Numbered from the stretch's first letter, positions 12,945-21,566 are shown. The stretch is DNA of 24,872 nucleotides from a virus (IMGVR_UViG_3300024348_000230:1-24872), one strand, 5' to 3'. Made by a program: numbers and translations. Notes: generated from the letters alone by a model not told the origin.

Positions 12945-14870
12945 GAAACCCTGTACCCCAATCAATTAGACATATTTATTCAACCACTTGCAACCGACTC
13001 GGTACAAGCAGTTTCCCACTCTGCACAACATAGAAGGCTAAATGACGCAGTATACCAGCTTGAACTAAAGCTTGGTATAAATAACTCAACAGACGTAGCC
13101 TCTATTGAAAACAGACTAACAACTCTCAAAAATTTTGTTGACCTTACAAGTGCAAACTTAGGAAACTTAGAGGATTCTCTAGGAGACTATGTATCGCTAT
13201 CTTTATATGAAGACGAAAAGGGATCAGCTGGAGGCTTGGCAACTCTTGGCCTAGACGGAAAACTTCAAGCCTCTCAAATTCCTTCTTCAATTGCCGCAGA
13301 TGCTCAATCTCGTGCAGATGCGGCATTATCGGCAGCAGGAACGTATACTGATGAAAAAATTTCAGATCTTTTAGATTCTGCTCCAGCTGCTTTAGACACT
13401 TTAAATGAATTAGCTGCAGCATTAGGCGACGACGCCAATTTTGCATCAACAGTAACAACAGCATTGTCTGGAAAGTCTCCAGTTGGACATACACACACTT
13501 CTTCTAATATTACCAACTTTATTGAGGCGGCACAAGACGCCTCAGCTTTGCTATTTAATCACACTGACCACAATAGCGTAACAGCAACATATGATGATGA
13601 AAACAATAAAATTATTTTAACCGTAAGCCCACAACTAACACAAGAACAAGTACAAGATTTTATAGTTCCGCTTTTTGAAAGCGCAAATAACAAGAACATG
13701 AATATCATGTATGACGACGATGCCAACAAGCTTATCTTAGAAGCCATTACAGAGCCTTCTAAGGCTGTTATGGCAGATGTTCCACCAGTTGACCCAGCTC
13801 ACGGAGCATTTTGGTTAGATACAGATGAATTTAGAAGTGGCGTTAGAGCCCTTAAAATTTATAACAAATATCCAGCCGCATATAAAGGTGATTACAATAA
13901 TGGAGCATACTATGCATTAAATGATGTAGTTAGTATTCCAGTAGGAAGCCCATATGGAGTAGTGGGATCATATTTTATAAGATCTGGTAATCCAGGAAAT
14001 CCAGGTTATCCTCCAGAGCCAGGCGGAGCAACAAACGGATCCTGGACGATGTACTCATTTGCTGGAAGTTGGGAATACGCTTCAACATCATTGGGTCTAG
14101 CAACAGAAAATGTTTGGACCGCAAAAAATACATTTAATCAGGGTGTAATTATTGGAATGGACATTGCTCCATCAAATCCAGTAGAAGGACAAATCTATTA
14201 CAATCTTGCCGCAGAAAAACTTAGAGTATTTGACGGATTAGTTTGGAAAGACGTTTCAGGTGGCGCAGGCGGCGGTGGAGGATTGCCAAGCATTTCTACA
14301 GATGGAACAGCAACACCAGCAACATTATTTTTTGGAATGATTGCTCCTCCAAATGCAGCAGCGCTTGAAGGAGACATTTGGTTTGACGTAGACGATCTTG
14401 GCGAGCCATATGGACAATTTTTTACAGGTCTTACAGCACCAGACCCAGATCAATATGAATTTTGGATAGATCCAAGTTTATCTCCTGGAGAATTAATTTA
14501 TTCTGCAGATGAGCCAACAACCCCACAATATCAAGGAGAGCTTTGGATTGATACAGATGATTTAGACGGGCAATTGTTGGAAGTTGGATCTTCTACTCCA
14601 AATCCAGAAAATGTTCAGCTTTGGGTAGATATAAATGATTTAGATACTCCGTCTTATTATACAAATTTAGTTTTTACAACTTATGCAAATTACGCTGCAT
14701 TTCCAGTTGCTGGCTCAAAGCCAGGAATGTTGGCGGTAGATGCAACAACTGGATTAGTCTATATTTCAATAAATGGCCTATGGGTTATGCAACCTAGAGA
14801 AACAGAACACGCTAAAACAAGAATACAGTCACAAAGTAGCCAGGCGTTAGTATGGATGGGCTTTTTATAA
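12942..14870 (+). CDS. Large tail fibre-like protein with WxDxDDL repeats
   Basis: A 642-residue fibre-like protein. The N-terminus has a helical segment (about 34-80), then the fibre motif GGLATLGLDGKLQASQIPSS (97-116), a helical DAQSRADAALSAAGTYTDEK stretch and NELAAALGDDANFASTVTTA, all common in trimeric tail fibres. HxH occurs at H183-T-H185. Two YDD..NK strands follow (217-224, 257-264). The C-terminal half carries a 25-30-residue repeat with the core W-x-D-x-D-D-L, once at 290-297 and four times within 465-572. A VFDGLVWKDVSGGAGGGGG hinge lies at 429-447. It is probably a long fibre or fibre connector. It opens the second fibre module and has a leaderless-type start. Confidence 0.75.
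   Translation: METLYPNQLDIFIQPLATDSVQAVSHSAQHRRLNDAVYQLELKLGINNSTDVASIENRLTTLKNFVDLTSANLGNLEDSLGDYVSLSLYEDEKGSAGGLATLGLDGKLQASQIPSSIAADAQSRADAALSAAGTYTDEKISDLLDSAPAALDTLNELAAALGDDANFASTVTTALSGKSPVGHTHTSSNITNFIEAAQDASALLFNHTDHNSVTATYDDENNKIILTVSPQLTQEQVQDFIVPLFESANNKNMNIMYDDDANKLILEAITEPSKAVMADVPPVDPAHGAFWLDTDEFRSGVRALKIYNKYPAAYKGDYNNGAYYALNDVVSIPVGSPYGVVGSYFIRSGNPGNPGYPPEPGGATNGSWTMYSFAGSWEYASTSLGLATENVWTAKNTFNQGVIIGMDIAPSNPVEGQIYYNLAAEKLRVFDGLVWKDVSGGAGGGGGLPSISTDGTATPATLFFGMIAPPNAAALEGDIWFDVDDLGEPYGQFFTGLTAPDPDQYEFWIDPSLSPGELIYSADEPTTPQYQGELWIDTDDLDGQLLEVGSSTPNPENVQLWVDINDLDTPSYYTNLVFTTYANYAAFPVAGSKPGMLAVDATTGLVYISINGLWVMQPRETEHAKTRIQSQSSQALVWMGFL
14334..14657 (+). repeat. Four tandem protein repeats with core WxDxDDL
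   Basis: Within the fibre gene, residues about 465-572 hold four copies of a 25-30-residue unit of the form P..P..G.[IFL]W.D.DDL. The cores read IWFDVDDL, FWIDPSLS, LWIDTDDL and LWVDINDL. A fifth, separated copy (FWLDTDEF) lies near 13810. The acidic cores could bind calcium; the second copy has lost them. Confidence 0.6.
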
Positions 14871-14876
14871 AAACTT

Positions 14877-14885
14877 TGGTATACT
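14877..14885 (+). promoter_or_regulatory. Possible extended -10 promoter before the collagen-like gene
   Basis: TGGTATACT is an extended -10 with five of six hexamer matches, placed 18 bases before the ATG at 14904. The predicted start near 14892 falls within the AAGGAG ribosome site (14891-14896), so the leader would be very short. It shares GGTATACT with the reductase promoter. A -35 box is not evident. Read-through from the upstream fibre gene is also possible. Confidence 0.4.
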
Positions 14886-14903
14886 TTGTAAAGGAGTAAA
14901 TAC

Positions 14904-15533
14904 ATGTCACTTAAAAGATGGGACGGCTCTTCTTGGGTTGTCGTAGCAGGTTCTAGACCAGGTCCACAAGGACCTACAGGTGCACAGGGCCCCGCAGGAA
15001 CACCCGCAACTGTTTCTATTGGTACAGTAAATACTACAAACGCAGGCACAAATGCAACTATAACAAATTCTGGATCAGCGTCTGCAGCAATTTTTAACTT
15101 TAACATTCCTAGAGGTGCAACTGGACAACAGGGAAACCAAGGAACTCAAGGTGTTGAGGGAACAAGAGGAAGTAAAATTTTTACTGGAGTCAATGCTCCA
15201 ACTTCTTTAAGTCCAGCACCTTCAGGTCTTTTAGGAAATGATCAATATTTAGCAACATCAACTGGAGCCTGGTACATTTATGATGCATCAGGGTCTGGGG
15301 CTTGGTCCTTACAGGGTAACATCAAGGGCCCACAAGGTTTGAAGGGTGATACAGGCGCCACTGGCCCAACTGGTCCTTCAGGTAACGTAGTAGCAAATGA
15401 ACTCTATGCAAAGACAGACGCTTTGCAAGTGGACGCACTACTTAATCTTGGAATATACTATCCAAAGTATACTTCAACATTAACACAATCACAGTTAAAC
15501 AGTAGATTCGCTGCAAGCAGTTTCTTATTTTAG
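14904..15533 (+). CDS. Collagen-like fibre protein
   Basis: A 209-residue protein with three collagen-type Gly-X-Y runs: residues 20-34 (GPQGPTGAQGPAGTP), 71-89 (GATGQQGNQGTQGVEGTRG) and 142-160 (GPQGLKGDTGATGPTGPSG). Between them lie a small beta segment (ATVSIGTVNTTNAGTNATI) and a YLATSTGAWYIYDASG fibre domain, with a short helical end (NELYAKTDALQVDALLNLG). Such proteins form trimeric triple-helical fibre shafts. The start MSLKRWDGSSWVVVAG echoes the 'dG..W..v' fold of neighbouring fibres. Y positions are mostly Thr, Gln, Lys or Ser, with proline mainly in X, so classical Y-proline hydroxylation would have few targets. AAGGAG precedes the ATG. Confidence 0.85.
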   Translation: MSLKRWDGSSWVVVAGSRPGPQGPTGAQGPAGTPATVSIGTVNTTNAGTNATITNSGSASAAIFNFNIPRGATGQQGNQGTQGVEGTRGSKIFTGVNAPTSLSPAPSGLLGNDQYLATSTGAWYIYDASGSGAWSLQGNIKGPQGLKGDTGATGPTGPSGNVVANELYAKTDALQVDALLNLGIYYPKYTSTLTQSQLNSRFAASSFLF

Positions 15534-15544
15534 GAGAATAAAAC

Positions 15545-18500
15545 ATGGCAAGAAGACAAATTGAAGATACATACTATACATTTAATCCAACCACAAATAC
15601 GATTACTGTTCCTAGAGTCATTAAGCCAGAGCGCCTTATGCTCATTACCAATGTTACAAAAAATATTGTTATCTACAATTTCTCCGACCCAAATACGGGA
15701 TATGTTTCTGTAACACAGGATAACACCAGTTCAAATAGACCAGGTACAGTAATTGTACTTGAATACAATTGCTCTTCTATGCTCAGCACAGACAAGCTTG
15801 CAATTGTCTACGATGAAGTCGCAGAGACAGTAACATTTGAGCCAGCACTGCTAGATGCAGTACAAAAGCTACGTGTTGCACCACCACAGTCACTTATGGA
15901 TACAGACTTTGAATACGGTGTTCAGCCATCAAAGTGGGAAGCATTAGTAACATGCAACAATTACCCAACATTTTTCTCAAGAAACACAGGCGGAAATTCA
16001 TACGATATTATTAATATATCAGGAAATGGAGTTTCACCAAGATCAACAGTTACAGTTACAACCGCATCAAACCACGGTCTTGCAAATGGTGACGTTGTTT
16101 CAGTTCAAGAATCAACATCAGGAGCTACAGCTGACGGAACTTATCCAGTTACAATTGTAGATTCTACAACATTTACTTATCAGGCTAAAGGCGTAGTTCC
16201 AAATCAATCAATTAAAGATGGAAACCTTACTGGCGTCTACGGCGGCGGAATTTATGATAACGCACATATTGTTGGTGGAAACCCTGGCGGATATGGGTCA
16301 TGGTCAGCAATTTCAGATCAGGCAGCATATTCAACAATTACAGTGACAACACCAAGACCACATGGTCTTCTACCAGGAACACCAATTTTGATTAACGATC
16401 TTTCAAATCCAATTGGTGGAATTCAATTTATTACAAACGTATCTACTCCAAATCAATTTAAATTCCAAATGGCAGCACAGGCAGCAGTAACAAACCCAAT
16501 ATCAACAGTTAACGTTGGATTGTTTACAAGACCAGAAGGATACATTGATCACCGACCATTTGACGGCGGAGTTATTTTGACTACAGCAAACAACGTTTGC
16601 GGTGTTCAGACAATTCGTCAAACACGTCGTTATTTTAGATATCAGTCAGGTAAGTCAATTCAGTTCTCAACTGGAGCAATGCTTACTCCAAACTATGATT
16701 TAGATACAATTTACTGCGACAGCAATGCTGTTGGAATTACTCGTGTTGTTGTTACAACACGCCAAGATCACGGCTTGCAGCCAGGCGCAACAATCAGATT
16801 AGAAAATGCAACTGTTACAGGAAACTACAACCCTTGGAATGGTGATTTTAAGGTTACAGAAATTTTAGGAACAAACTCATTTAAGTATGAGATGATTCTT
16901 AATCAAGTTCTTCCATCAACAGATCAGTTCCCAGGAGGAACAGATGTTAAGATTACTGTTGTTAAATGGAAAGGTGCGGCTACACGTACGGGACTCTTTG
17001 ATGACCAAAATGGATTCTATTTTGAGTATGATGGATCACAATTTCATTGTGTTCGCAGATTTACAAAGAAGGAACTTTTTGGAAGAGTTAATGTTACTCA
17101 GTTCTCAAACCTTTTACAAGGAACAAATACAAGATTTAGAAAGCAGCTTACAGTAGGAGAGCAAATCACTATTAGAGGAGCTCATTACAAGGTTATTCAA
17201 ATTAATAGTGACACAGAGCTTTATATTTCTCCAGCATATAGAGCTCAGTCAGCTACTTCTGCAAGATACCTCAAGATGGAAACAATAAAGGTTCCACAAT
17301 CACAATGGAATATTGATAAGATGGACGGAACTGGTCCTTCAGGATACATTATTAATCCAGCTCGCATGCAGATGGTTTACATTGACTATACATGGTACGG
17401 AGCAGGATTTATCAGATTTGGATTTAGAGCATCAGATGGAAATGTTTATTATTGTCACAAAATGCCTAACAACAATGCTAATACAGAAGCGTATATGCGT
17501 TCTGGAAACCTTCCAGCACGTTATGAAGCAGTAAACGAGCCAACAAAGTTTGCCCGTCTTGTTGCAGGAGGAACCGCAATCAGCGGAGCAGATCTTCAGC
17601 CAACAGAAATTGCAATGTATGTTGATAATGTTGATTTCTGGCCATCTTCTGGACACCTCATGATAAAGGATTCCCTAAATACAGAAATTGTTTCGTATTC
17701 TTCAATTGGAGCATATAACCCAACTGCAAGAGGTTGGCTTGTAAATATTGCAAGACGTCAACCAATGTCTATTAATTATTCTGGATCAATGGTTCAGCTT
17801 ACTGGAACACAAGCAAATGTTGTGTTCTCGCCAGATGCAACTATTCCTGGCGGAGCAGGTAGCGCACAAGTTTCAGTTCAGCCAATTTCACAAGAGTGTG
17901 CACCAGTTATTTCACACTGGGGCTCATCTGTAATTATGGACGGAAGATTTGACGACGATAAGGCTTACATTTTTACCGCTGGTATGCAGAGATTTATGCA
18001 GATTACTGGTTCTGGTACATTTACAGCTAAAATTGCAGGAAGATCAGCAACAGGTGGACTGGTAACTCTTACAACAGCTACAGCACATACAATTCAGCCA
18101 GGATATGATGTTTCAATATCTGGTGTAAATACAGTTGCTTCAATTACTGCAGCAAGCATTACAGGATTTAGCACAGCAAATATTACAACTTCTGGTGCAC
18201 ACAACCTGTTGGTAGGCCAAAGAGTTCAGATTTCAAACGTAATTAGCGCATCTAATACTATATTTAACGGAAGTTATATTATTACAGGGGTGCCAACAAC
18301 AAACACATTTACGTATGCTAGAGCTTATCCACAGAATCAGTCTTTTACTGGTTTAACTGGAACAGCAACAGAATCACAAACATTTAATGGAACATTCTCT
18401 GTTACAAATGTTACAGCTAACACCATTATGTATAACATTTCAAACAGCACTAACTTTGCACAGGCAGTTGTTGCTTCTGGAACAGCAACACAGTCATTCG

Positions 18501-19051
18501 GTTCTTCTTCAACACCACGTCCACTGGTATCAATTAGAATTGCACCATCAGTAGACAACGGTCTTGGAAGAAATTACGGAATTCGTGAAATTGTTAACCA
18601 TATGCAGCTTAACCTTTCATCAATTGGTATCTTGTCTTCAGGACAGTTCTTGATCCAAGGCTTCTTGAACCCAGCTTCAGTTATTGGTCCTTCAATTCCA
18701 GCAGACTGGGAAACAACTAGAATCCCTGGAGGCTCACTAGCGCAGGTAATTTACCACGATGGTGGTGGAGTTCCTGGAAATACAATTACTAACCCAACAA
18801 ATACAATTTCGGGTGGTGACCAGGTGTTTGCGTTCTATACAGAAAACTCTGGTGGAGACAACCTTTCAGTAACATCATTTGATCTTTCAAAGGTAAGAGA
18901 TCTTGGAACATCTATTCTTTCTGGAAATGGAAACACGACCTCTCCAGGATTCCCAAATGGTCCAGATATTCTTACAATCGTAGCAACAAACCTTGGTGCT
19001 ACAACAGGTAACATTTCTTGCCGTTTGTCATGGACAGAGGCCCAGGCTTAA
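15545..19051 (+). CDS. Giant virion/tail protein with E1-FCCH-like beta repeats
   Basis: At 1168 residues this is the largest product in the window. It opens MARRQIEDTYYTFNPTTNTI and continues with a beta-rich region. The repeating element is a 45-50-residue unit, 'vTvTTa..HGL..Gd.v.i.......nG.y.Vt.v.s.TFtY', at about 168-213, 264-309 and 399-450. Another set lies at 838-985, where one copy is inserted into another. Such units are labelled ubiquitin-E1 FCCH-like in phage proteins but here are structural. Residues about 510-760 form an unrecognised central region (DYTWYGAGFIRFGFR, MYVDNVDFWPSSG). The C-terminus (about 990-1168) is another beta domain. It probably assembles into the baseplate or fibre attachment. 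An AGGAG ribosome site precedes the ATG, and there are no frame breaks. Confidence 0.75.
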   Translation: MARRQIEDTYYTFNPTTNTITVPRVIKPERLMLITNVTKNIVIYNFSDPNTGYVSVTQDNTSSNRPGTVIVLEYNCSSMLSTDKLAIVYDEVAETVTFEPALLDAVQKLRVAPPQSLMDTDFEYGVQPSKWEALVTCNNYPTFFSRNTGGNSYDIINISGNGVSPRSTVTVTTASNHGLANGDVVSVQESTSGATADGTYPVTIVDSTTFTYQAKGVVPNQSIKDGNLTGVYGGGIYDNAHIVGGNPGGYGSWSAISDQAAYSTITVTTPRPHGLLPGTPILINDLSNPIGGIQFITNVSTPNQFKFQMAAQAAVTNPISTVNVGLFTRPEGYIDHRPFDGGVILTTANNVCGVQTIRQTRRYFRYQSGKSIQFSTGAMLTPNYDLDTIYCDSNAVGITRVVVTTRQDHGLQPGATIRLENATVTGNYNPWNGDFKVTEILGTNSFKYEMILNQVLPSTDQFPGGTDVKITVVKWKGAATRTGLFDDQNGFYFEYDGSQFHCVRRFTKKELFGRVNVTQFSNLLQGTNTRFRKQLTVGEQITIRGAHYKVIQINSDTELYISPAYRAQSATSARYLKMETIKVPQSQWNIDKMDGTGPSGYIINPARMQMVYIDYTWYGAGFIRFGFRASDGNVYYCHKMPNNNANTEAYMRSGNLPARYEAVNEPTKFARLVAGGTAISGADLQPTEIAMYVDNVDFWPSSGHLMIKDSLNTEIVSYSSIGAYNPTARGWLVNIARRQPMSINYSGSMVQLTGTQANVVFSPDATIPGGAGSAQVSVQPISQECAPVISHWGSSVIMDGRFDDDKAYIFTAGMQRFMQITGSGTFTAKIAGRSATGGLVTLTTATAHTIQPGYDVSISGVNTVASITAASITGFSTANITTSGAHNLLVGQRVQISNVISASNTIFNGSYIITGVPTTNTFTYARAYPQNQSFTGLTGTATESQTFNGTFSVTNVTANTIMYNISNSTNFAQAVVASGTATQSFGSSSTPRPLVSIRIAPSVDNGLGRNYGIREIVNHMQLNLSSIGILSSGQFLIQGFLNPASVIGPSIPADWETTRIPGGSLAQVIYHDGGGVPGNTITNPTNTISGGDQVFAFYTENSGGDNLSVTSFDLSKVRDLGTSILSGNGNTTSPGFPNGPDILTIVATNLGATTGNISCRLSWTEAQA
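16046..16894 (+). repeat. Three dispersed FCCH-like protein repeats
   Basis: In the giant virion gene, residues 168-213, 264-309 and 399-450 each show the signature [VI]TVTT..xHGL..G..[VI].[IL] followed by a TF.Y or .FK[FY] closing strand. The units are separated by 50-90 residues of other sequence. Similarity is at protein level; the DNA copies are well diverged, suggesting old duplication. Confidence 0.65.
18056..18499 (+). repeat. FCCH-like repeat with a second complete copy nested inside it
   Basis: Residues 838-862 (TLTTATAHTIQPGYDVSISG core) hold only the first half of a unit. A complete unit follows at about 870-946 (ANITTSGAHNLLVGQRVQIS ... NGSYIITGVPTTNTFTY ... GTATESQTF). After it come residues 947-985 (NGTFSVTNVTANTIMYNI ... 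GTATQSF), which supply the missing second half. The two ends share the DNA string TCTGGAACAGCAACA or a close relative (near 18357 and 18477). Confidence 0.55.
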
Positions 19052-19066
19052 AAAAGGAGGGCATGA

Positions 19067-19738
19067 ATGCCTAATTACTCTACATTATCTGATCAGATAA
19101 ATGTATTTAAAACAAAGGTAGATGCCTTGTATGCAACTGGCACACTAGATGCAAACTCGCTCCTACTTTTAGCAGAAGCTCTTGAAACGCTATCTACAGC
19201 CTTGGGGGTAAACGATGTTGTTGGGGCTACTGCAGCAGCAATAACTGAATTAAATACAGCAAGAGATGCAGCCATTACAGTTGTAAACGGTACAGCAAAC
19301 GGTACAGCAGTTACAACTCTTCAGTCTGCATACAACACGCTGAATGCAGCATATAATAACATTACACCAAGAGTAACTTCTCTTGAGTCATCTATTAATT
19401 CCCAGCAATCAGCAATTGCCACAGCATCCTCATTAGCGGCGCTTGGCGGATGGAATGCTTGGTCATTGCATACAAGTGGAACAAAGCAGTTGGCCATAAA
19501 TGATAGAATTCTGGTTATCCCAGCAGTAAACATGACATTAACTCTTCCTCTTACTCCATCTATTGGAAATGAAGTTAGAATTGTTGATGCGGCTGGAACA
19601 GCTGGAGCAACAAACTTTACAATTGCAAGAAATGGTGAAAGAATTATGGGAACTGCTGAAAATATGACAGTTAACACTAACTCTGCTAGACTGCATTTAG
19701 TTTATGTTGATTCAACAAGAGGGTGGAGGTTAGTATAA
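19067..19738 (+). CDS. Coiled-coil tail fibre-like protein
   Basis: A 223-residue protein in two parts. Residues about 1-125 are almost purely helical, rich in Ala, Leu, Ser and Thr with few charges (LSDQINVFKTKVDALYATG; ITPRVTSLESSINSQQSAIA), and should form a trimeric coiled-coil stalk. Residues about 135-223 form a beta domain (MTLTLPLTPSIGNEVRIVDA; NFTIARNGERIMG; ARLHLVYVDSTRGWRLV) of a type common at the ends of phage fibres. AAGGAGG sits six bases before ATG 19067. The stop overlaps the next ATG. It is probably a fibre tip or stalk that carries the following small protein. Confidence 0.75.
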   Translation: MPNYSTLSDQINVFKTKVDALYATGTLDANSLLLLAEALETLSTALGVNDVVGATAAAITELNTARDAAITVVNGTANGTAVTTLQSAYNTLNAAYNNITPRVTSLESSINSQQSAIATASSLAALGGWNAWSLHTSGTKQLAINDRILVIPAVNMTLTLPLTPSIGNEVRIVDAAGTAGATNFTIARNGERIMGTAENMTVNTNSARLHLVYVDSTRGWRLV

Positions 19739-20130
19739 TGGCACTTTATAGCGATGTTGTTAATGATACAATGAATTTCACAAATATTACTACAACTGGA
19801 GCAACCATATCTGGATATAAAACTGGTAGAACTGATCTCGGGACAGTAAGTGGAACGGTTGCTTTAAACCTAGCATTGTCAAATGATTTTACAGCCACAC
19901 TTAATGGTAATACAACTTTTAGCATTACAAACACACCATCAACTGGAGTTGTTGGATTTTCTTTGCAGCTAGTAGGCGGCGGCTCTTATACAGTATCCTT
20001 TACAAATGCTAAATATCCAGCAGCTACTGCACCAGCCCTAACTTCAGGCGGAATCGATGTAATAACATTTGTTACCTATGATAACGGTGCAAACTGGCGT
20101 GGAACTCTAGCAATGAAGGACTCAAGATAA
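19738..20130 (+). CDS. Small beta-sandwich fibre-associated protein
   Basis: A 130-residue all-beta protein. The core runs LGTVSGTVALNLALSND, FTATLNGNTTFSITNTPSTG, VGFSLQLVGGGSYTVSFTNA and ends IDVITFVTYDNGANWRGTLA. This strand pattern, closing with 'vitF.T.dnG..W.g', recurs in many phage fibre and tail-tip proteins. It is probably a receptor-contact or capping domain. I chose ATG 19738, which overlaps the stop of the stalk gene and follows a GGAGG ribosome site. A GTG at 19723 is possible but would put that ribosome site inside the gene. Its stop overlaps the next ATG by one base. Confidence 0.65.
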   Translation: MALYSDVVNDTMNFTNITTTGATISGYKTGRTDLGTVSGTVALNLALSNDFTATLNGNTTFSITNTPSTGVVGFSLQLVGGGSYTVSFTNAKYPAATAPALTSGGIDVITFVTYDNGANWRGTLAMKDSR

Positions 20131-20630
20131 TGTACGCACAAGTTATAGAAGAAGAAATTGTTCAAATTGTTAATGAGCAGTCTCTAAGAGAGCTTTATCC
20201 ATCAACACATTTTCCATCACCAATCCTACAGGCACACCTAGAAGGTTTTGATAATTGGTATGTTGTTCAAGACGACTTATCTATTCCAGAGTATGATGCA
20301 AAAAATAAAAGAATTGAATTTACTCGTGAATGGAATGCGGGAGCAGTAGTAGGATCATATAAAGTATTAAATTTAACAAAAGCAGAAAAAGACGCTCTAG
20401 TAGAATCTAGATGGAATGAAGTCAAGTACCACAGAAATAACACAATTAATGCAACAGACTATTTAGTTCTTCCAGATGTTTTTGCTTCATTCTCAGAATC
20501 AGATAAGGCAAAGATTGTTTCTTATCGTCAAGCATTAAGAGATCTTACAGATCAAGAAGATCCATTTAGCATTACATGGCCGTCACTTGGAATTAATTCT
20601 ATTACAGTAAAATATAATGTGGAGATTTAA
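20130..20630 (+). CDS. Tail fibre assembly-like protein
   Basis: A 166-residue protein. Its second half matches the pattern of phage tail fibre assembly chaperones: helix LTKAEKDALVESRWNEVKYH (82-101), RNNTINATDYLVLPDVFASF, then SYRQALRDLTDQEDPFSITW ending in WP. The order 'W.e.k..Rn..i..tDy..l.D......YRqaLRDl..q.dp...WP' is the family signature. The first half (about 1-75) is a variable beta region that may contact the fibre. Expected role: helps neighbouring fibre proteins fold or trimerise, although some family members stay in the virion. It lies between a fibre beta protein and a propeller-like protein, the usual place for such a chaperone. Confidence 0.7.
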   Translation: MYAQVIEEEIVQIVNEQSLRELYPSTHFPSPILQAHLEGFDNWYVVQDDLSIPEYDAKNKRIEFTREWNAGAVVGSYKVLNLTKAEKDALVESRWNEVKYHRNNTINATDYLVLPDVFASFSESDKAKIVSYRQALRDLTDQEDPFSITWPSLGINSITVKYNVEI

Positions 20631-21551
20631 ATGCCATTTCCACAAACCAGATATTTGCGAGGCGGAGCAGGCGGCCCAGTATCTTTTCTTTTAAGACAAG
20701 TTATTACAAAAGGATACGTTCTTGCTGGATATAGAAATAGCTCTCCGTGGACAAGCGTTAACGAAGTAACACATTCAACTGATACAACTATAGATTTAGG
20801 AAGTCCTTTAAATAACTCTACTGCATATCCAGGCGGAATGGCAGACGATACATTTGCTTATGTTCTTAAAGCCAATAATACAGTTGGAGGATCAAGTTCG
20901 CAAACTAATCGGTACAATATGAGAACAAATGTTTCAAATGTTGGACCGTCAGCTCCATATAACGTTGCAAATGCTGGAACAATAATGCATCAAGAGCAGT
21001 CATTTGCATACGGAAAACCAGCAGATGGATCAGCAGCAATTATGAAATTTAATTTTACAACCCAGCAATGGATGAGCTCTATTGGTTCAGCCGCTGGTCC
21101 AAACTCAGACACCATGTCTTCTGTTTATCACGAGACAAAAGGTTTTCACTATGGAAACAACTCAGCGTTAAAATTTGTTTTTGCAACAGAATCTCAGTCT
21201 AGTTCTTCAGTGGCTGGTGCTCATGGCCAACAAAAAGGAATTTCTTCTAAGCTAACATATCTTTATAATGGCAATGAAGGTGATTACGCTGGAGGCAACA
21301 ACCTAAGAAGATGGAGCGTTGCTACAGAGACAAACGTAGGAAATGTTGGAAAGCCAATTACAAATTGTGGCGAAGAAGATTTTGACATGGGGCAAGATCG
21401 TCAATTTATGCTTGGAAACTATAACGGAGAGCAAAATAATAGATCGTGGAGATTTAATTATGCTACAGACTCTGGTTATGAAGGCAGCAGCACAATGCAG
21501 TCTAAGGGAGTTCCAGGCAGAAGCTCTGCCTACTCAGCACAACGTTCTTAA
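20631..21551 (+). CDS. Propeller-like (Kelch-type) virion protein, receptor-binding candidate
   Basis: A 306-residue protein with a glycine-rich start (RYLRGGAGGPVSFLLRQV) and then about six similar blocks of 40-50 residues. The blocks carry the pattern 'F.YG....... [KR][FW].[FY].T........G', for example SFAYGKPADGSAAIMKFNFTT (about 124-144, shown without its last residues), GFHYGNNSALKFVFATES, NNLRRWSVATETNVGNVG and RSWRFNYATDSGYEG. This is what a Kelch-like beta propeller would show, although the exact blade count is uncertain. Phage propeller proteins of this type often sit at fibre tips and contact the host. The gene begins directly after the preceding stop. It is polar, with one cysteine and no signal peptide. 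Confidence 0.6.
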   Translation: MPFPQTRYLRGGAGGPVSFLLRQVITKGYVLAGYRNSSPWTSVNEVTHSTDTTIDLGSPLNNSTAYPGGMADDTFAYVLKANNTVGGSSSQTNRYNMRTNVSNVGPSAPYNVANAGTIMHQEQSFAYGKPADGSAAIMKFNFTTQQWMSSIGSAAGPNSDTMSSVYHETKGFHYGNNSALKFVFATESQSSSSVAGAHGQQKGISSKLTYLYNGNEGDYAGGNNLRRWSVATETNVGNVGKPITNCGEEDFDMGQDRQFMLGNYNGEQNNRSWRFNYATDSGYEGSSTMQSKGVPGRSSAYSAQRS

Positions 21552-21566
21552 TAGATAGGAAATAAA

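Noticed and set aside
13144-13516. Minus-strand reading frames inside the fibre genes
   Set aside because: They are antisense to strongly coding fibre sequence, lack ribosome sites and have unnatural composition.
14862-14873. Terminator at the 12-base palindrome TTTTTATAAAAA
   Set aside because: It is an AT-only palindrome containing the stop codon, without a GC stem or loop.
16046-18499. Ubiquitin-activating E1 function suggested by FCCH-like repeats
   Set aside because: Only the short beta repeat is shared. There is no adenylation domain or catalytic cysteine, and the setting is structural.
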